Shown here: in pieces, positions 36,123-44,124 of the stretch
Numbering within the stretch: the stretch's first letter is position 1
Layout of the letters: every line of letters begins with the position of its first letter
Source: DATENM01 sp045807725
GTDB lineage: Bacteria > Acidobacteriota > Blastocatellia > UBA7656
Direction of reading: 5' to 3'
DNA length: 64,000 bases
NCBI GenBank assembly: GCA_045807725.1
Contig: JBJMGV010000030.1
Location: 1 to 64,000, forward strand
Program-made: the position numbers and the translations under genes
Notes under the pieces: generated by a model
Database searches by the model: none
The model's input: the letters and a program-made list of their open reading frames with translations, nothing else
What the model was told of the DNA's origin: nothing

Positions 36123-37928
36123 TTAACGGCTCGTTTGTGGCGTTCGCGGTGGCGTCCGCTGGCTGCTCGCCGGCGGTGTGCGCTGGCCGCCAGCGTTGAC
36201 GTAACCGAGCTGCGCGGCCTTCTCGATCAGCTTTGCCGCGAGCGGCGCGGCGGCCTTTGCGCCCTGCCCGCCGTTCTCGACGACGACGGCGTAAACGATC
36301 TGCGGATTCTCGACCGGCGCGAAGCCGACAAACCACGAATCGGTCAGTTCTTCGGTTTTGTAATGCTTGTCACCATCCTTATCGACGTAATCGAGCACGC
36401 GCTTGCCCTGCGCGTCATAGAGCGGCACGACGCGGTCTGCCGTGCCGGTCTTGCCGCCCGCTGTGATGCGGCCACGCAAGCTTGCGAACGCGCCCGCCGC
36501 CGTGCCGCTTTCGACGACGCTTCGCATCAGCTCGCGCACTTGCGCGGCGGTCTGCGTTGTGACGAACTGGCCGACAACCTTGCGCGTCGCGGCTGGCTCG
36601 AAGGTCGGTGCGACGAACGCGCCATCCGAACTGGCGACTGCCGATGCGATCATCGCCATTCCCATTACCGTCAAATCATCGTAGCCTTGCCCGAAGCTCT
36701 GCAACGCCACGTCATACGCCGTCGCTTTCGTTGACAGATTCATCTTCGTCATCGGCGGCGCGAACACGTAGTCGAAGCGATCCTGCTTGCCGTGTAGTAT
36801 CTGCCACAGGTTGTTCATTCGCGGGATGTTGTCTTCGGGCGCGGTCTGCATCATCAGTCGCTTGGCGTAATTCGCCAGCCGGTCTTTGCCGAGCTTCAAG
36901 CCAAGCTGCGCGAAGTACTGGTTGCAGGAAACCTTGAAGGCGTCGGCCAGTCCAAGCGTGCCGTGCACTTCGCCCTCGAAGTCGCGTATGGGCCGGCCAG
37001 AGCCGGGCGGCGTGAACCCTTCAGCCGTGCAGGTGAAATGTTCATTGGTGACGCCGCTGTCGATGGCGACGGCGGCGACGAAAGTCTTGAAGGTCGAGCC
37101 GGGCGCGTAGTAGAAAGCCGCGCCGCCCGTCACCAGCGTGCCCAGCGCGCGGTTCACAAGCGGCGAGATGAGCGGCGCGTTCTCGGCTTGTTCACTCATC
37201 CGTTGCCACACGGTTGCGTCGTTGATCGAACGCGGCTCGAAGCTTGGCGAGCTGCCCATCGCAAGCACTTCGTTGTTCGGCAAGAGCAGGACAACGGCAG
37301 CGGCGCGCTTGCCTGTTGCTTGCAGTAAGCTGTAGGTCTCGCGCTGCAACGCCGAGTCTATCGAAACCTTCAAATCCTGGCCGACCGGCGTCGGCGATCT
37401 CATCTCGTTGTAGTTGCTCGCGGGTTGTGTGAGCCAGTCGCGGTAAGCATACTCAAGCCCGCCTGCGCCGAAGATAAAATCAGAATAGCCGGTCAGGTGA
37501 ACCGCCGCCGCGCCGAGCGGGTACTCGCGTGTGATGACGCCGGCGTCGTTGCGATAGCGAATCAACGCATTATCGAGTTTGCCGCTGCGGTCGAAGACCC
37601 AGCCTTTCAATCCGGCCTCGGCCAGTCGCAGGTTGCGCGCGTCGTTGCGCTTGGCTCTGGCAAAGGCGCTGTCCTTGTTCGACTCGGCGTAGAAGACCCA
37701 GTAGACGTGAAAACCGCAGACGACGGCGAGCAGTAAGAGCAGCGCGGCGCGCATACCACGCAGCCAGCCGTTAGTCGCCGTCGGCCCGAAGTCTTTAAGG
37801 TCATCGGGCATCTCTGCTTGCTCGCTAACCGGCGGGTTGCGATGACGCCACGCCGCCAGCATGAGCAGGAGCGCGATGAGTAATCCGATAATGACGAAGA
37901 TGATCGTGAGGAGACGAGGAATCCACAT
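36123..37928 (-). CDS. Class B penicillin-binding protein transpeptidase
   Basis: The 601-aa protein is anchored by an N-terminal helix (LLTIIFVIIGLLIALLLMLA), with a second hydrophobic segment near 60. It has the three active-site motifs STFK (Ser278, Lys281), SCN (334-336) and KTGT. It also has the dimerisation-type region with GYSDFIFGAGGLEYAYRDWL. It would crosslink peptide stems of peptidoglycan. It lies 105 bp after the FHA-protein gene and 10 bp before the SEDS gene, mirroring fhaA-pbpA-rodA order of Actinobacteria. The substrate lipid product of the SEDS protein is the presumed donor. Confidence 0.93.
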   Translation of the reverse strand: MWIPRLLTIIFVIIGLLIALLLMLAAWRHRNPPVSEQAEMPDDLKDFGPTATNGWLRGMRAALLLLLAVVCGFHVYWVFYAESNKDSAFARAKRNDARNLRLAEAGLKGWVFDRSGKLDNALIRYRNDAGVITREYPLGAAAVHLTGYSDFIFGAGGLEYAYRDWLTQPASNYNEMRSPTPVGQDLKVSIDSALQRETYSLLQATGKRAAAVVLLLPNNEVLAMGSSPSFEPRSINDATVWQRMSEQAENAPLISPLVNRALGTLVTGGAAFYYAPGSTFKTFVAAVAIDSGVTNEHFTCTAEGFTPPGSGRPIRDFEGEVHGTLGLADAFKVSCNQYFAQLGLKLGKDRLANYAKRLMMQTAPEDNIPRMNNLWQILHGKQDRFDYVFAPPMTKMNLSTKATAYDVALQSFGQGYDDLTVMGMAMIASAVASSDGAFVAPTFEPAATRKVVGQFVTTQTAAQVRELMRSVVESGTAAGAFASLRGRITAGGKTGTADRVVPLYDAQGKRVLDYVDKDGDKHYKTEELTDSWFVGFAPVENPQIVYAVVVENGGQGAKAAAPLAAKLIEKAAQLGYVNAGGQRTPPASSQRTPPRTPQTSR

Positions 37929-38033
37929 TCGGGTCAGTCCCTGTGTCGCGGCTTATGCGCGAGTGGTTGAGTTGGTTCGATAACTCAGGCGTCCACGTTG
38001 CCCGGATGAATGATGAACAATGATGAACGACGA

Positions 38034-38816
38034 TCAGTCTACTCCTAACAGCGTCAGCCGCAAGTCTCCGACGCCGAGCACGTCGCCTTCATTGAGCGGG
38101 CGTGCTTCGGTGGCGGTGAGCGGCTGACCGTTCACGGTTGTGCCATTGGCGCTTCCGAGGTCGGCAACGACGACTTGGCCATTCGTTTTCAAGCTCAGCG
38201 AGCAATGCAGGCGCGATACGCTAGCGTCATCGATGCGCAAGGCGCTGCCCGCCGTTCGCCCGATGGTCGCGGGCGCGGCGTCGGCTTTTACCGTTAGGTT
38301 GTAGCTGCGGCCCGCGCCGTCTTGTAAGCGCAATTGTTTTTCCTTGCGCGCCGTGTGCGGAGTTGACGAAGGATCGGTCGCGCCTGCTGCCGCTTCGGCT
38401 TCGCCCTCGAACTGCGCCCGAATCACAGTAGATTTGGTGAACAGGTCGCTGGCCGCTTTGACTTCGAGCGGGGCGAGCGTGGTGTAGCGGCGGTTGGTGA
38501 TGAATTCGTAGGCCGCGCCTTTTAATTCTTTAGCCAGCGCGTCAAGGTATTCGTCGCTCATCTGAGTGGCGCGTTCGTAGGTGAAGCCGACGCGTATGCG
38601 GTTAGGCGCTATGCGCTTGACACCCTCGCGGTCGGCGCGCAGGTTGGCTTCGATCTCCCGTTCAAGGCGCGAAGTCAGGTCGCTCACTTCACGGTGGCTC
38701 AAGGCCGAGTCTGCCGTGCTGCCGAGCTTGTTGTCTACTTTCGAGCCGAGGCGTTCAAGCACTCGCCGTGCGAGATGTTCCGCCTTATCAAGCACGCTGT
38801 CGTTCTTGTCGGCCAT
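38034..38816 (-). CDS. DUF3662 plus FHA domain protein (FhaA-like)
   Basis: The ATG at 38816 (MADKNDSVLDKAEHL) is preferred; the upstream frame codes a basic nonsense extension. Residues 1-115 match the DUF3662 region of mycobacterial FhaA. A variable linker follows, and then an FHA phosphothreonine-binding domain (TIGRTAGSALRIDDASVSRL...HCSL, then VADLGSANGTTVNGQPL). In Mycobacterium FhaA is part of the PknB-controlled cell-wall regulatory gene cluster with rodA and pbpA; here its gene directly precedes pbp and ftsW/rodA. No Ser/Thr kinase gene is in this window. Confidence 0.88.
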   Translation of the reverse strand: MADKNDSVLDKAEHLARRVLERLGSKVDNKLGSTADSALSHREVSDLTSRLEREIEANLRADREGVKRIAPNRIRVGFTYERATQMSDEYLDALAKELKGAAYEFITNRRYTTLAPLEVKAASDLFTKSTVIRAQFEGEAEAAAGATDPSSTPHTARKEKQLRLQDGAGRSYNLTVKADAAPATIGRTAGSALRIDDASVSRLHCSLSLKTNGQVVVADLGSANGTTVNGQPLTATEARPLNEGDVLGVGDLRLTLLGVD

Positions 38817-38874
38817 GCGTTGGACAGTATAGCACAGGCAGCGAAGAGCGAACCAAGCCGGCCTCCGCCGCGCT

Positions 38875-39726
38875 TCAGATGACAACGCGAGGGTAGAGGC
38901 GCGCGCCGATAATGACCAGCACCACGGTGGTCGTAAGAAGCACGGCGAAATCCACGCCGATGCCAAAGCCGCTCGGCCAGTCCCTGAGCATCAGCGTGCG
39001 CAGCGCGTCCACCTCATAAGTCAGCGGATTGATCGTTGAAATGACGCGCAGCCAGCCCGGCATCAATTCAATCGGATAGATCGCATTGCTGGCAAAGAAG
39101 AGCGGCATCGTCAACACCTGGCCGATGCCCATGAATCGCTCGCGCGTCTTCACGATGCAGGCGATGATCAAAGAGAAAGTCGAGAATAGCGCCGCGCCGA
39201 TGACGACGATGGCCAGTACGCCGAGCAGCGCGAGCGGTTGCCATCGCAGCTTGACGCCGAGCGCCAGCGCCAGCACGAAAATAATCAATGCTTGCGAAAG
39301 GGCGCGCACGCCTGCCGATAACGCTTTGCCTAACACGAGCGCGGCGCGCGGCGTTGGGCTAACCAGATACTTGTTGATAATGCCGAGGTCGCGTTCCCAG
39401 ATGACCGAGATGCCGTAGAAGATCGAGACGAACATCACGCTCTGCGCGAGTATGCCGGGCGCGAAAAAATCGCGGTAGGCGAGCGTGCCGGTCGGGAAAG
39501 CCCGCGCTCGCGTCATCACTTCGCCGAACAGCACGAACCACAGCACAGGCTGCGCGGCGCGCGTGATTAATTCGGTGAAATCGTGGCGCAGCTTGCGCAC
39601 TTCGATTTCGGCCAGCGCCACAGTCTTTTTGAAAAAGCCGGCGACGGAGTCAAACAGGCCGATGCGCGCCGTCATCAATGCGCTATCCCAATCGCCGCGC
39701 CCTGCGCCGTCCTCTTGAGGTTTCAC
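38875..39726 (-). CDS. ABC-2 type exporter permease
   Basis: A membrane protein of 283 aa (GTG start at 39726 with GGGAG, overlapping the ATPase gene by 44 bp; an internal ATG at 39675 is the alternative). It has six hydrophobic segments and the ABC-2 hallmarks RAAQPVLWFVLFGEV and NAIYPIELMPGWLRVISTINPLTYEVDALRTLM. It is transcribed with the ATPase gene and exports an unknown substrate, perhaps a lipid-linked or drug-like compound. Confidence 0.87.
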   Translation of the reverse strand: MKPQEDGAGRGDWDSALMTARIGLFDSVAGFFKKTVALAEIEVRKLRHDFTELITRAAQPVLWFVLFGEVMTRARAFPTGTLAYRDFFAPGILAQSVMFVSIFYGISVIWERDLGIINKYLVSPTPRAALVLGKALSAGVRALSQALIIFVLALALGVKLRWQPLALLGVLAIVVIGAALFSTFSLIIACIVKTRERFMGIGQVLTMPLFFASNAIYPIELMPGWLRVISTINPLTYEVDALRTLMLRDWPSGFGIGVDFAVLLTTTVVLVIIGARLYPRVVI

Positions 39727-40480
39727 GGTAGCTGCTCCCTGATTCGAGGCTGTCGCCTGCGTAATGAATGAACACGTCGCCGAGCGTCGCGGCAGGTTTG
39801 CCAATTGAAGCTTTCAAGCAGTCGGGCGTATCGCAGATCACCATCTTGCCGAGATGCATAATGGCGACGCGGCTGCACAGTTGCTCGGCTTCTTCCATAT
39901 CGTGCGTAGTCAAAAAGATCGTCGAGCCATAATCACTCCGCAGTTGTTTGATATGATCCCACACCGCTTGCCTTGCGAGCGGATCGAGGCCGACGGTCGG
40001 CTCGTCTAAGAAAAGAAGTAGGGGCCGGTGCAGCGTTGATTGAGCAACCTCAAGGCGGCGGATCATCCCGCCCGAATACTGCCGCACCAGTTTGTCTGCC
40101 GCATCGGTGAGGCCGACCAGTTGCAACGCTTCATTGATGCGCGACTCGCGTTCGCGGCGCGGTATGTCGTAGAGGCGAGAGAAAATGAGCAGGTTCTCGT
40201 AGCCGCTTAGCGAGCCATCTACGGAGATTGCTTGCGGGACGTAACCGATCAAGCGCCGCACACGTGAGGCGTCAGCAACGATGTCAAGGCCGGCCACGCG
40301 CGCGCTACCCGAAGTTGGCGGCAACAGCGTCGTCAGCATTTTGATGAGCGTCGTCTTGCCCGCGCCGTTTGGCCCAAGCAGACCGAACGCCTCGCCGCGC
40401 TCGACGGTGATCGACAATCCGTCTACGGCGGCGAGCTTGCTAAACTTGCGGGTGAGCGCGGCGGTTTCCAGCACTCTCAT
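39683..40480 (-). CDS. ABC exporter ATPase
   Basis: A 265-aa nucleotide-binding subunit with Walker A GPNGAGKTT, Q-loop, signature YSGGMIRR, Walker B LLLFLDEPT followed by VGLDPLARQ, and the H-loop in TTHDMEEAEQL. It pairs with the ABC-2 permease at 38875-39726. The C-terminus beyond residue 225 (DCLKASIGKPAATLGDVFIH) resembles daunorubicin-resistance-type transporters. Confidence 0.93.
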   Translation of the reverse strand: MRVLETAALTRKFSKLAAVDGLSITVERGEAFGLLGPNGAGKTTLIKMLTTLLPPTSGSARVAGLDIVADASRVRRLIGYVPQAISVDGSLSGYENLLIFSRLYDIPRRERESRINEALQLVGLTDAADKLVRQYSGGMIRRLEVAQSTLHRPLLLFLDEPTVGLDPLARQAVWDHIKQLRSDYGSTIFLTTHDMEEAEQLCSRVAIMHLGKMVICDTPDCLKASIGKPAATLGDVFIHYAGDSLESGSSYRETSRGRRRARRLG

Positions 40481-40572
40481 CAGATGCGAGACTAATGGAT
40501 GATGGTGGGAGAATCAACGTCGTGGCGCAGAGTCGCCCATAGTAATTCGGTTTATCGTTGAACGAAAGAGAA

Positions 40573-40923
40573 TATAGAGCGTGTCTGAGAAGCCCTGAAG
40601 GGGCGCGATTCAATGAGAAACCCGATGCCCGAACCGAAACACTGTATCAACTGAGAAGCCCTGAAGGAGCGAGATTCAATAGCCCAGCCCAACGGGCTGG
40701 GTACACAGCGTCAATTCCGCAAGCCCTGAAAGGGCGCGATTCGACAGCCCAGGGCATCGCCCTGGGTGAGCGGCGGGGCTAACCGCCAAGCCCTGAAAGG
40801 GCGCACTAGGTGATCGGTTATTGCGCCCTTTCAGGGCTTGCGGAATGATCGCTGGGTGTACCCAGCCCGTTGGGCTGGGCTATTGAATCGCGCCCCTTCA
40901 GGGCTTTTCAGACACGCTCTATA
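40573..40923. repeat. MITE-like palindrome with 42-bp terminal inverted repeats
   Basis: The left arm 40573-40614 and right arm 40882-40923 are inverted copies with one mismatch. Inside are several direct copies of a unit AAGCCCTGAAGGGGCGCGAT, each followed by a stem such as AGCCCAGCCC/GGGCTGGG, and then inverted copies on the right half. The whole block can fold into one long hairpin. It encodes no protein and lies between divergent transcription units. Confidence 0.8.
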
Positions 40924-41020
40924 GAACCACAGATGAACACAGATAAACACAGATAGAAGAAAGATAGGACACAGAAAGCTTCTTCTTTATCTGTGTCCAT
41001 CTGTGTTCATCTGTGGTTTC
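40924..41020. repeat. CACAGATGAACACAG inverted repeat
   Basis: Short ACAGATRAACACAG-type units repeat on the left arm (40924-40954), with complementary ATCTGTGT-type units on the right (40989-41020). A relative of the element at 62276-62369. Confidence 0.75.
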
Positions 41021-41175
41021 GCCTCCCTTTATGAACTCGTTGATATTGAAGAAGTGATTGCGTCATTTCATTGGCTTTGCTATACTCAGCCGCCTCATCT
41101 GTGATCTCTACAACGCACAGCAGAAACAAAAGGGAAGGGGAGCCAGCTCCCCAAGGGATAGCGAGCGTCAACAGC

Positions 41176-41991
41176 ATGCAAAATGATCTACTGACTGAAC
41201 TCGGCAAGTCGTTGCTGGTCGAATCTCTCGACGACGAACGACTGATGGCGCAGACCGGCGAGCCGCCGGCAGTCCAGATTCTACCGGAAGCCAACGTGAT
41301 CAAGGTGGGCGGCCAGAGCTTCATCGACCGTGGTCGCGCCGCCGTCTTTCCACTGGTCGAAGAGATCGTCGAGAATCTCGGTCATCACAAGATGATTATC
41401 GGCACGGGCGCAGGCACGCGCGCGCGTCACGCCTACAGCGTCGGCCTCGACCTGGGGCTACCGACCGGCGTGCTCAGCGTGCTCGGCACATTTGTCAGTA
41501 TGCAGAACGCGCGAATGCTCAATTACCTGCTGGCCAAGCACGGCATCCCGTTCATCGAGCCTGCACAGTTCGCGCAGTTGCCGCATTACCTGGCCGAGCG
41601 CGGCGCGGTCGTCTTCTTCGGTATGCCGCCTTACATCTACTGGCACACCAACCCGTCGCTGGGGCGCATTCCGCCGCACCGCACAGACACCGGGAGTTAT
41701 CTGGTCAGCGAGGTCTTCGGCGCGAAGTCGATGATCTACGTCAAAGATGAAAACGGCCTCTACACCGCCGACCCGAAGAAAGACCGCAACGCCCGCTTCA
41801 TCCCGAAGATCACTGTCGGCGAGTTGCAGCAACTCGACTTGCAAGACGTGGTCATCGAGCGCAGCGTGATTAAGATGATGCGGAACGCGACGCACCGGCG
41901 CTCGATTCAAGTGATTAACGGCCTTGAGCGCGGTAACCTGACCCGTGCGCTCAACGGCGAACACGTCGGAACGATCATCACGGCTGATTAG
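41176..41991 (+). CDS. Molybdenum storage protein-like subunit (MosA-type)
   Basis: An amino-acid-kinase-fold protein of 271 aa. It closely follows the beta subunit of the Azotobacter molybdenum/tungsten storage protein: VIKVGGQSFIDRGRAAVFPL, HKMIIGTGAGTRARHAYSVG, FFGMPPYIYWHTN, GRIPPHRTDTGSYLVSEVFG, VKDENGLYTADPKK and the C-terminal GNLTRALNGEHVGTIITAD. MoSto binds ATP and stores polyoxomolybdate clusters. The ATG at 41176 is preferred; no strong ribosome binding site is seen. It is followed after 16 bp by the second subunit gene. Confidence 0.87.
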   Translation: MQNDLLTELGKSLLVESLDDERLMAQTGEPPAVQILPEANVIKVGGQSFIDRGRAAVFPLVEEIVENLGHHKMIIGTGAGTRARHAYSVGLDLGLPTGVLSVLGTFVSMQNARMLNYLLAKHGIPFIEPAQFAQLPHYLAERGAVVFFGMPPYIYWHTNPSLGRIPPHRTDTGSYLVSEVFGAKSMIYVKDENGLYTADPKKDRNARFIPKITVGELQQLDLQDVVIERSVIKMMRNATHRRSIQVINGLERGNLTRALNGEHVGTIITAD

Positions 41992-42007
41992 AGAAGGGAA
42001 GAACAAG

Positions 42008-42838
42008 TTGACCGATACGGCAAAACCGAATGATGGGCGGCAGCACTTGCAATCCATGCTGATGCGCGAAAGCCTGCTCGACAAAAACGTGGAGCGTTCG
42101 ACCGAGACGCCGGTCTTTCGCATGCTGCCCGACGCGCACGTCATCAAGATCGGCGGGCGCTCGATTCTCGACGCCGGGCGCGACGTGGTCTACCCGGTCG
42201 TCGATGTGTTGAGCGACTGCCTGGCGACGAAGAAGCTGATTATCGGCACGGGCGGTGGCGCGCGCAGCCGTCACGTCTTCTCGATTGGCATCGACTTGGG
42301 ATTGCCGACCGGCGTGCTGGCGCAGTTGACGGCGGCAGACGCGCTTGCGAACGCGCACATCCTCGGAACCCTGCTCGCGCCGCACGGCGTCGTCGCCATT
42401 CCGCCTGAAATCTTCGGCCACCTGCTGCCGTTGTTCATCAAGAGCGCGCCCGGCGTCATCTTCAATGGCGTGCCGCCTTATTCGCTGTGGGAACATCCGC
42501 CGGCGAGCGGGCGCATCCCGCCGCATCGCACGGATGCCGGCTCGTTTTTGCTCGCCGAATGCTTCGGCTGCGCGTCGCTCACGCTGGTCAAGGATGTCGA
42601 TGGCCTCTACGACCGCGACCCGAAGCGGCACGCCGAGGCCGATTTCATCCGCGAGATCAGCGGCAGCGAAATCCGCAAGCGCGGCTTTGAAACCTTACCG
42701 TTTGACCGCGTCGTCCTCGACCTGCTCGACAACGCGCGGCTGCTGCGCTCGTTTCAAGTCATCAATGGCCGCCACCCCGAACGCATCCAAGCGGCGCTCA
42801 ACGGCGAGCACGTCGGCACGATCATTCACGCCGCGTGA
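42008..42838 (+). CDS. Molybdenum storage protein-like subunit (MosB-type)
   Basis: A paralogue of the preceding protein with HVIKIGGRSILDAGRDVVYP, KLIIGTGGGARSRHVFSIGI, FNGVPPYSLWEHPPASGRIP, RTDAGSFLLAECFGC, VKDVDGLYDRDPKR and a C-terminal NGEHVGTIIHAA. The TTG at 42008 follows AAGGGA at 8 bases; the first internal ATG is at 42056. Together the two genes would form the MoSto heterohexamer. No nitrogenase or molybdate transporter gene lies in this window. Confidence 0.83.
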   Translation: MTDTAKPNDGRQHLQSMLMRESLLDKNVERSTETPVFRMLPDAHVIKIGGRSILDAGRDVVYPVVDVLSDCLATKKLIIGTGGGARSRHVFSIGIDLGLPTGVLAQLTAADALANAHILGTLLAPHGVVAIPPEIFGHLLPLFIKSAPGVIFNGVPPYSLWEHPPASGRIPPHRTDAGSFLLAECFGCASLTLVKDVDGLYDRDPKRHAEADFIREISGSEIRKRGFETLPFDRVVLDLLDNARLLRSFQVINGRHPERIQAALNGEHVGTIIHAA

Positions 42839-43035
42839 GTCGAGCGGCAAAGGCGCGACACCGATTCTCCAACCTTGTCCGTTAGGCTGCAACGAAGACC
42901 TCATCCAACTGCCGCCAGTGCGTGAGCCTGACCGCCGCGCGTGGCACAGTCATTGTATCTCTGCTCAGTGAGATTAAACCTGATGGCATTGATGGCATCC
43001 GACGAACGGATGCGTAGAGGAGAGGTGCGCCCGTT

Positions 43036-43173
43036 ATGGCCGAATCGGATTTTAAGAAAAGCTCGAAGCGGATCGGCACACAAGGAGCGACCGCCGGCGT
43101 CCTGCTTTACACGCTGATCGGCTTCGGCGTCATCGCGCTGATCGTAATCGGGCTGCTGTTGCTCTTTCAATAG
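43036..43173 (+). CDS. Small single-helix membrane protein, 45 aa
   Basis: ATG at 43036 encodes MAESDFKKSSKRIGTQGATA, then a C-terminal membrane helix (GVLLYTLIGFGVIALIVIGL) ending LLLFQ. Short, but in clear coding composition and followed by another small membrane gene. Function unknown. Confidence 0.5.
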   Translation: MAESDFKKSSKRIGTQGATAGVLLYTLIGFGVIALIVIGLLLLFQ

Positions 43174-43241
43174 ACGGGGCAGCCACGCTCGCAATGCGAA
43201 GCCATTCGTCGCCGTGTCGAATTTGATGCAGAGGGAGGAGT

Positions 43242-43478
43242 ATGCCTGAAAGACGCGCCGAGCCGACCGAGGCCGAAAAGAATGTAATGGCGGCTACGCA
43301 TCCGGGACTCTACAAACCGGGATGCGGAGCGTTTCTAGTGCCGGTGCTGCTGGTGGCCGTCATCGTGCTCGGAGGACTGCTGGGCGGCTGGACATTATGG
43401 ATCATCGGGCCGGCCATTGCCGCCGCTGTCGTCGTATGGGGGCTGTTCCATTTCGGCAGAAAGACGGCGAAGAGTTGA
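43242..43478 (+). CDS. Small membrane protein, 78 aa
   Basis: The ATG at 43242 has GGAGGAG 4 bases upstream. Residues 30-68 form two closely spaced hydrophobic segments (FLVPVLLVAVIVLGGLLGGW; WIIGPAIAAAVVVWGLFHFG). It lies 69 bp after the single-helix gene at 43036. No family recognised. Confidence 0.6.
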   Translation: MPERRAEPTEAEKNVMAATHPGLYKPGCGAFLVPVLLVAVIVLGGLLGGWTLWIIGPAIAAAVVVWGLFHFGRKTAKS

Positions 43479-43585
43479 GGCGGCGGCTTATTCAGAAAAA
43501 CATCTCGTTATTATCTCCGCCCCGCTTTTATCGAAGGGCGATGCAATCACAGAAGGGTTTGACCAGGCCACCAGGCTGTCCATGT

Positions 43586-44077
43586 ATGACGACTTACGAA
43601 CTGCTCATGTTGCTCTCGTCCATCGTTACCGCCATCGGCGGCGTCGGCTTCGTCATCGTTATGGTGCAGACCTATAAAGGGCAGATGAACGCGCAGGTCT
43701 TTAACGACTGCAACAGCCGCTATGACGCCATACTAGCCGCCTTCCCTGAGAGCGCGTGGGGGGCGCGGTTTGAACTCGACACCAGCCTGCCGGAGCCGAG
43801 CATGGAGTTGACCTTATGCGTGCTGCGTTACCTGAACCTCAGTTCTGAAGAGTTCTACCTCTACCAGCGCGGCTACCTTCGGAATGACGTGTGGCGGGTC
43901 TGGGAGGCCGAGTTGTTGCGCACGCTCAGGAGTCCGCTGCTCAGGCGCGAGTGGCAAACCTTAAGGTCGGAGTTCGTCTCTTTCCCGGAGTTTTCGACAT
44001 ACGTCGAAGAGGCGCAACGGGCGGAGGTAAAACGTAATGCGCCTTACACACTAAATGAGAGAGCTATCGGAAGATGA
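43586..44077 (+). CDS. Hypothetical membrane-anchored protein, 163 aa
   Basis: One N-terminal membrane helix (LMLLSSIVTAIGGVGFVIVM) and then a soluble helical domain, with CNSRYDAILAAFPESAWG, LTLCVLRYLNLSSEEFYLYQ, WRVWEAELLRTLRSPLLRRE and EFVSFPEFSTYVEEAQRAE. The last pattern is seen in small single-pass proteins of unknown function. The ATG at 43586 lacks a clear ribosome binding site. Confidence 0.65.
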   Translation: MTTYELLMLLSSIVTAIGGVGFVIVMVQTYKGQMNAQVFNDCNSRYDAILAAFPESAWGARFELDTSLPEPSMELTLCVLRYLNLSSEEFYLYQRGYLRNDVWRVWEAELLRTLRSPLLRREWQTLRSEFVSFPEFSTYVEEAQRAEVKRNAPYTLNERAIGR

Positions 44078-44124
44078 AGAAGCTGCGCGTCGTGAGCCGT
44101 GAGGATTAACAAAGGAGATCGAAC

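Noticed and set aside
36111..36734. 207-aa plus-strand ORF over the transpeptidase gene
   Set aside because: Antisense to a gene with clear STFK, SCN and KTGT motifs; Arg/Ala-rich shadow composition.
40573..40923. CRISPR-like array
   Set aside because: Repeats are palindromic and arranged in mirror order, with no regular spacer length, and no cas genes are nearby.
41458..42147. 229-aa minus-strand ORF over the MoSto-like genes
   Set aside because: Shadow of two strongly conserved plus-strand genes.
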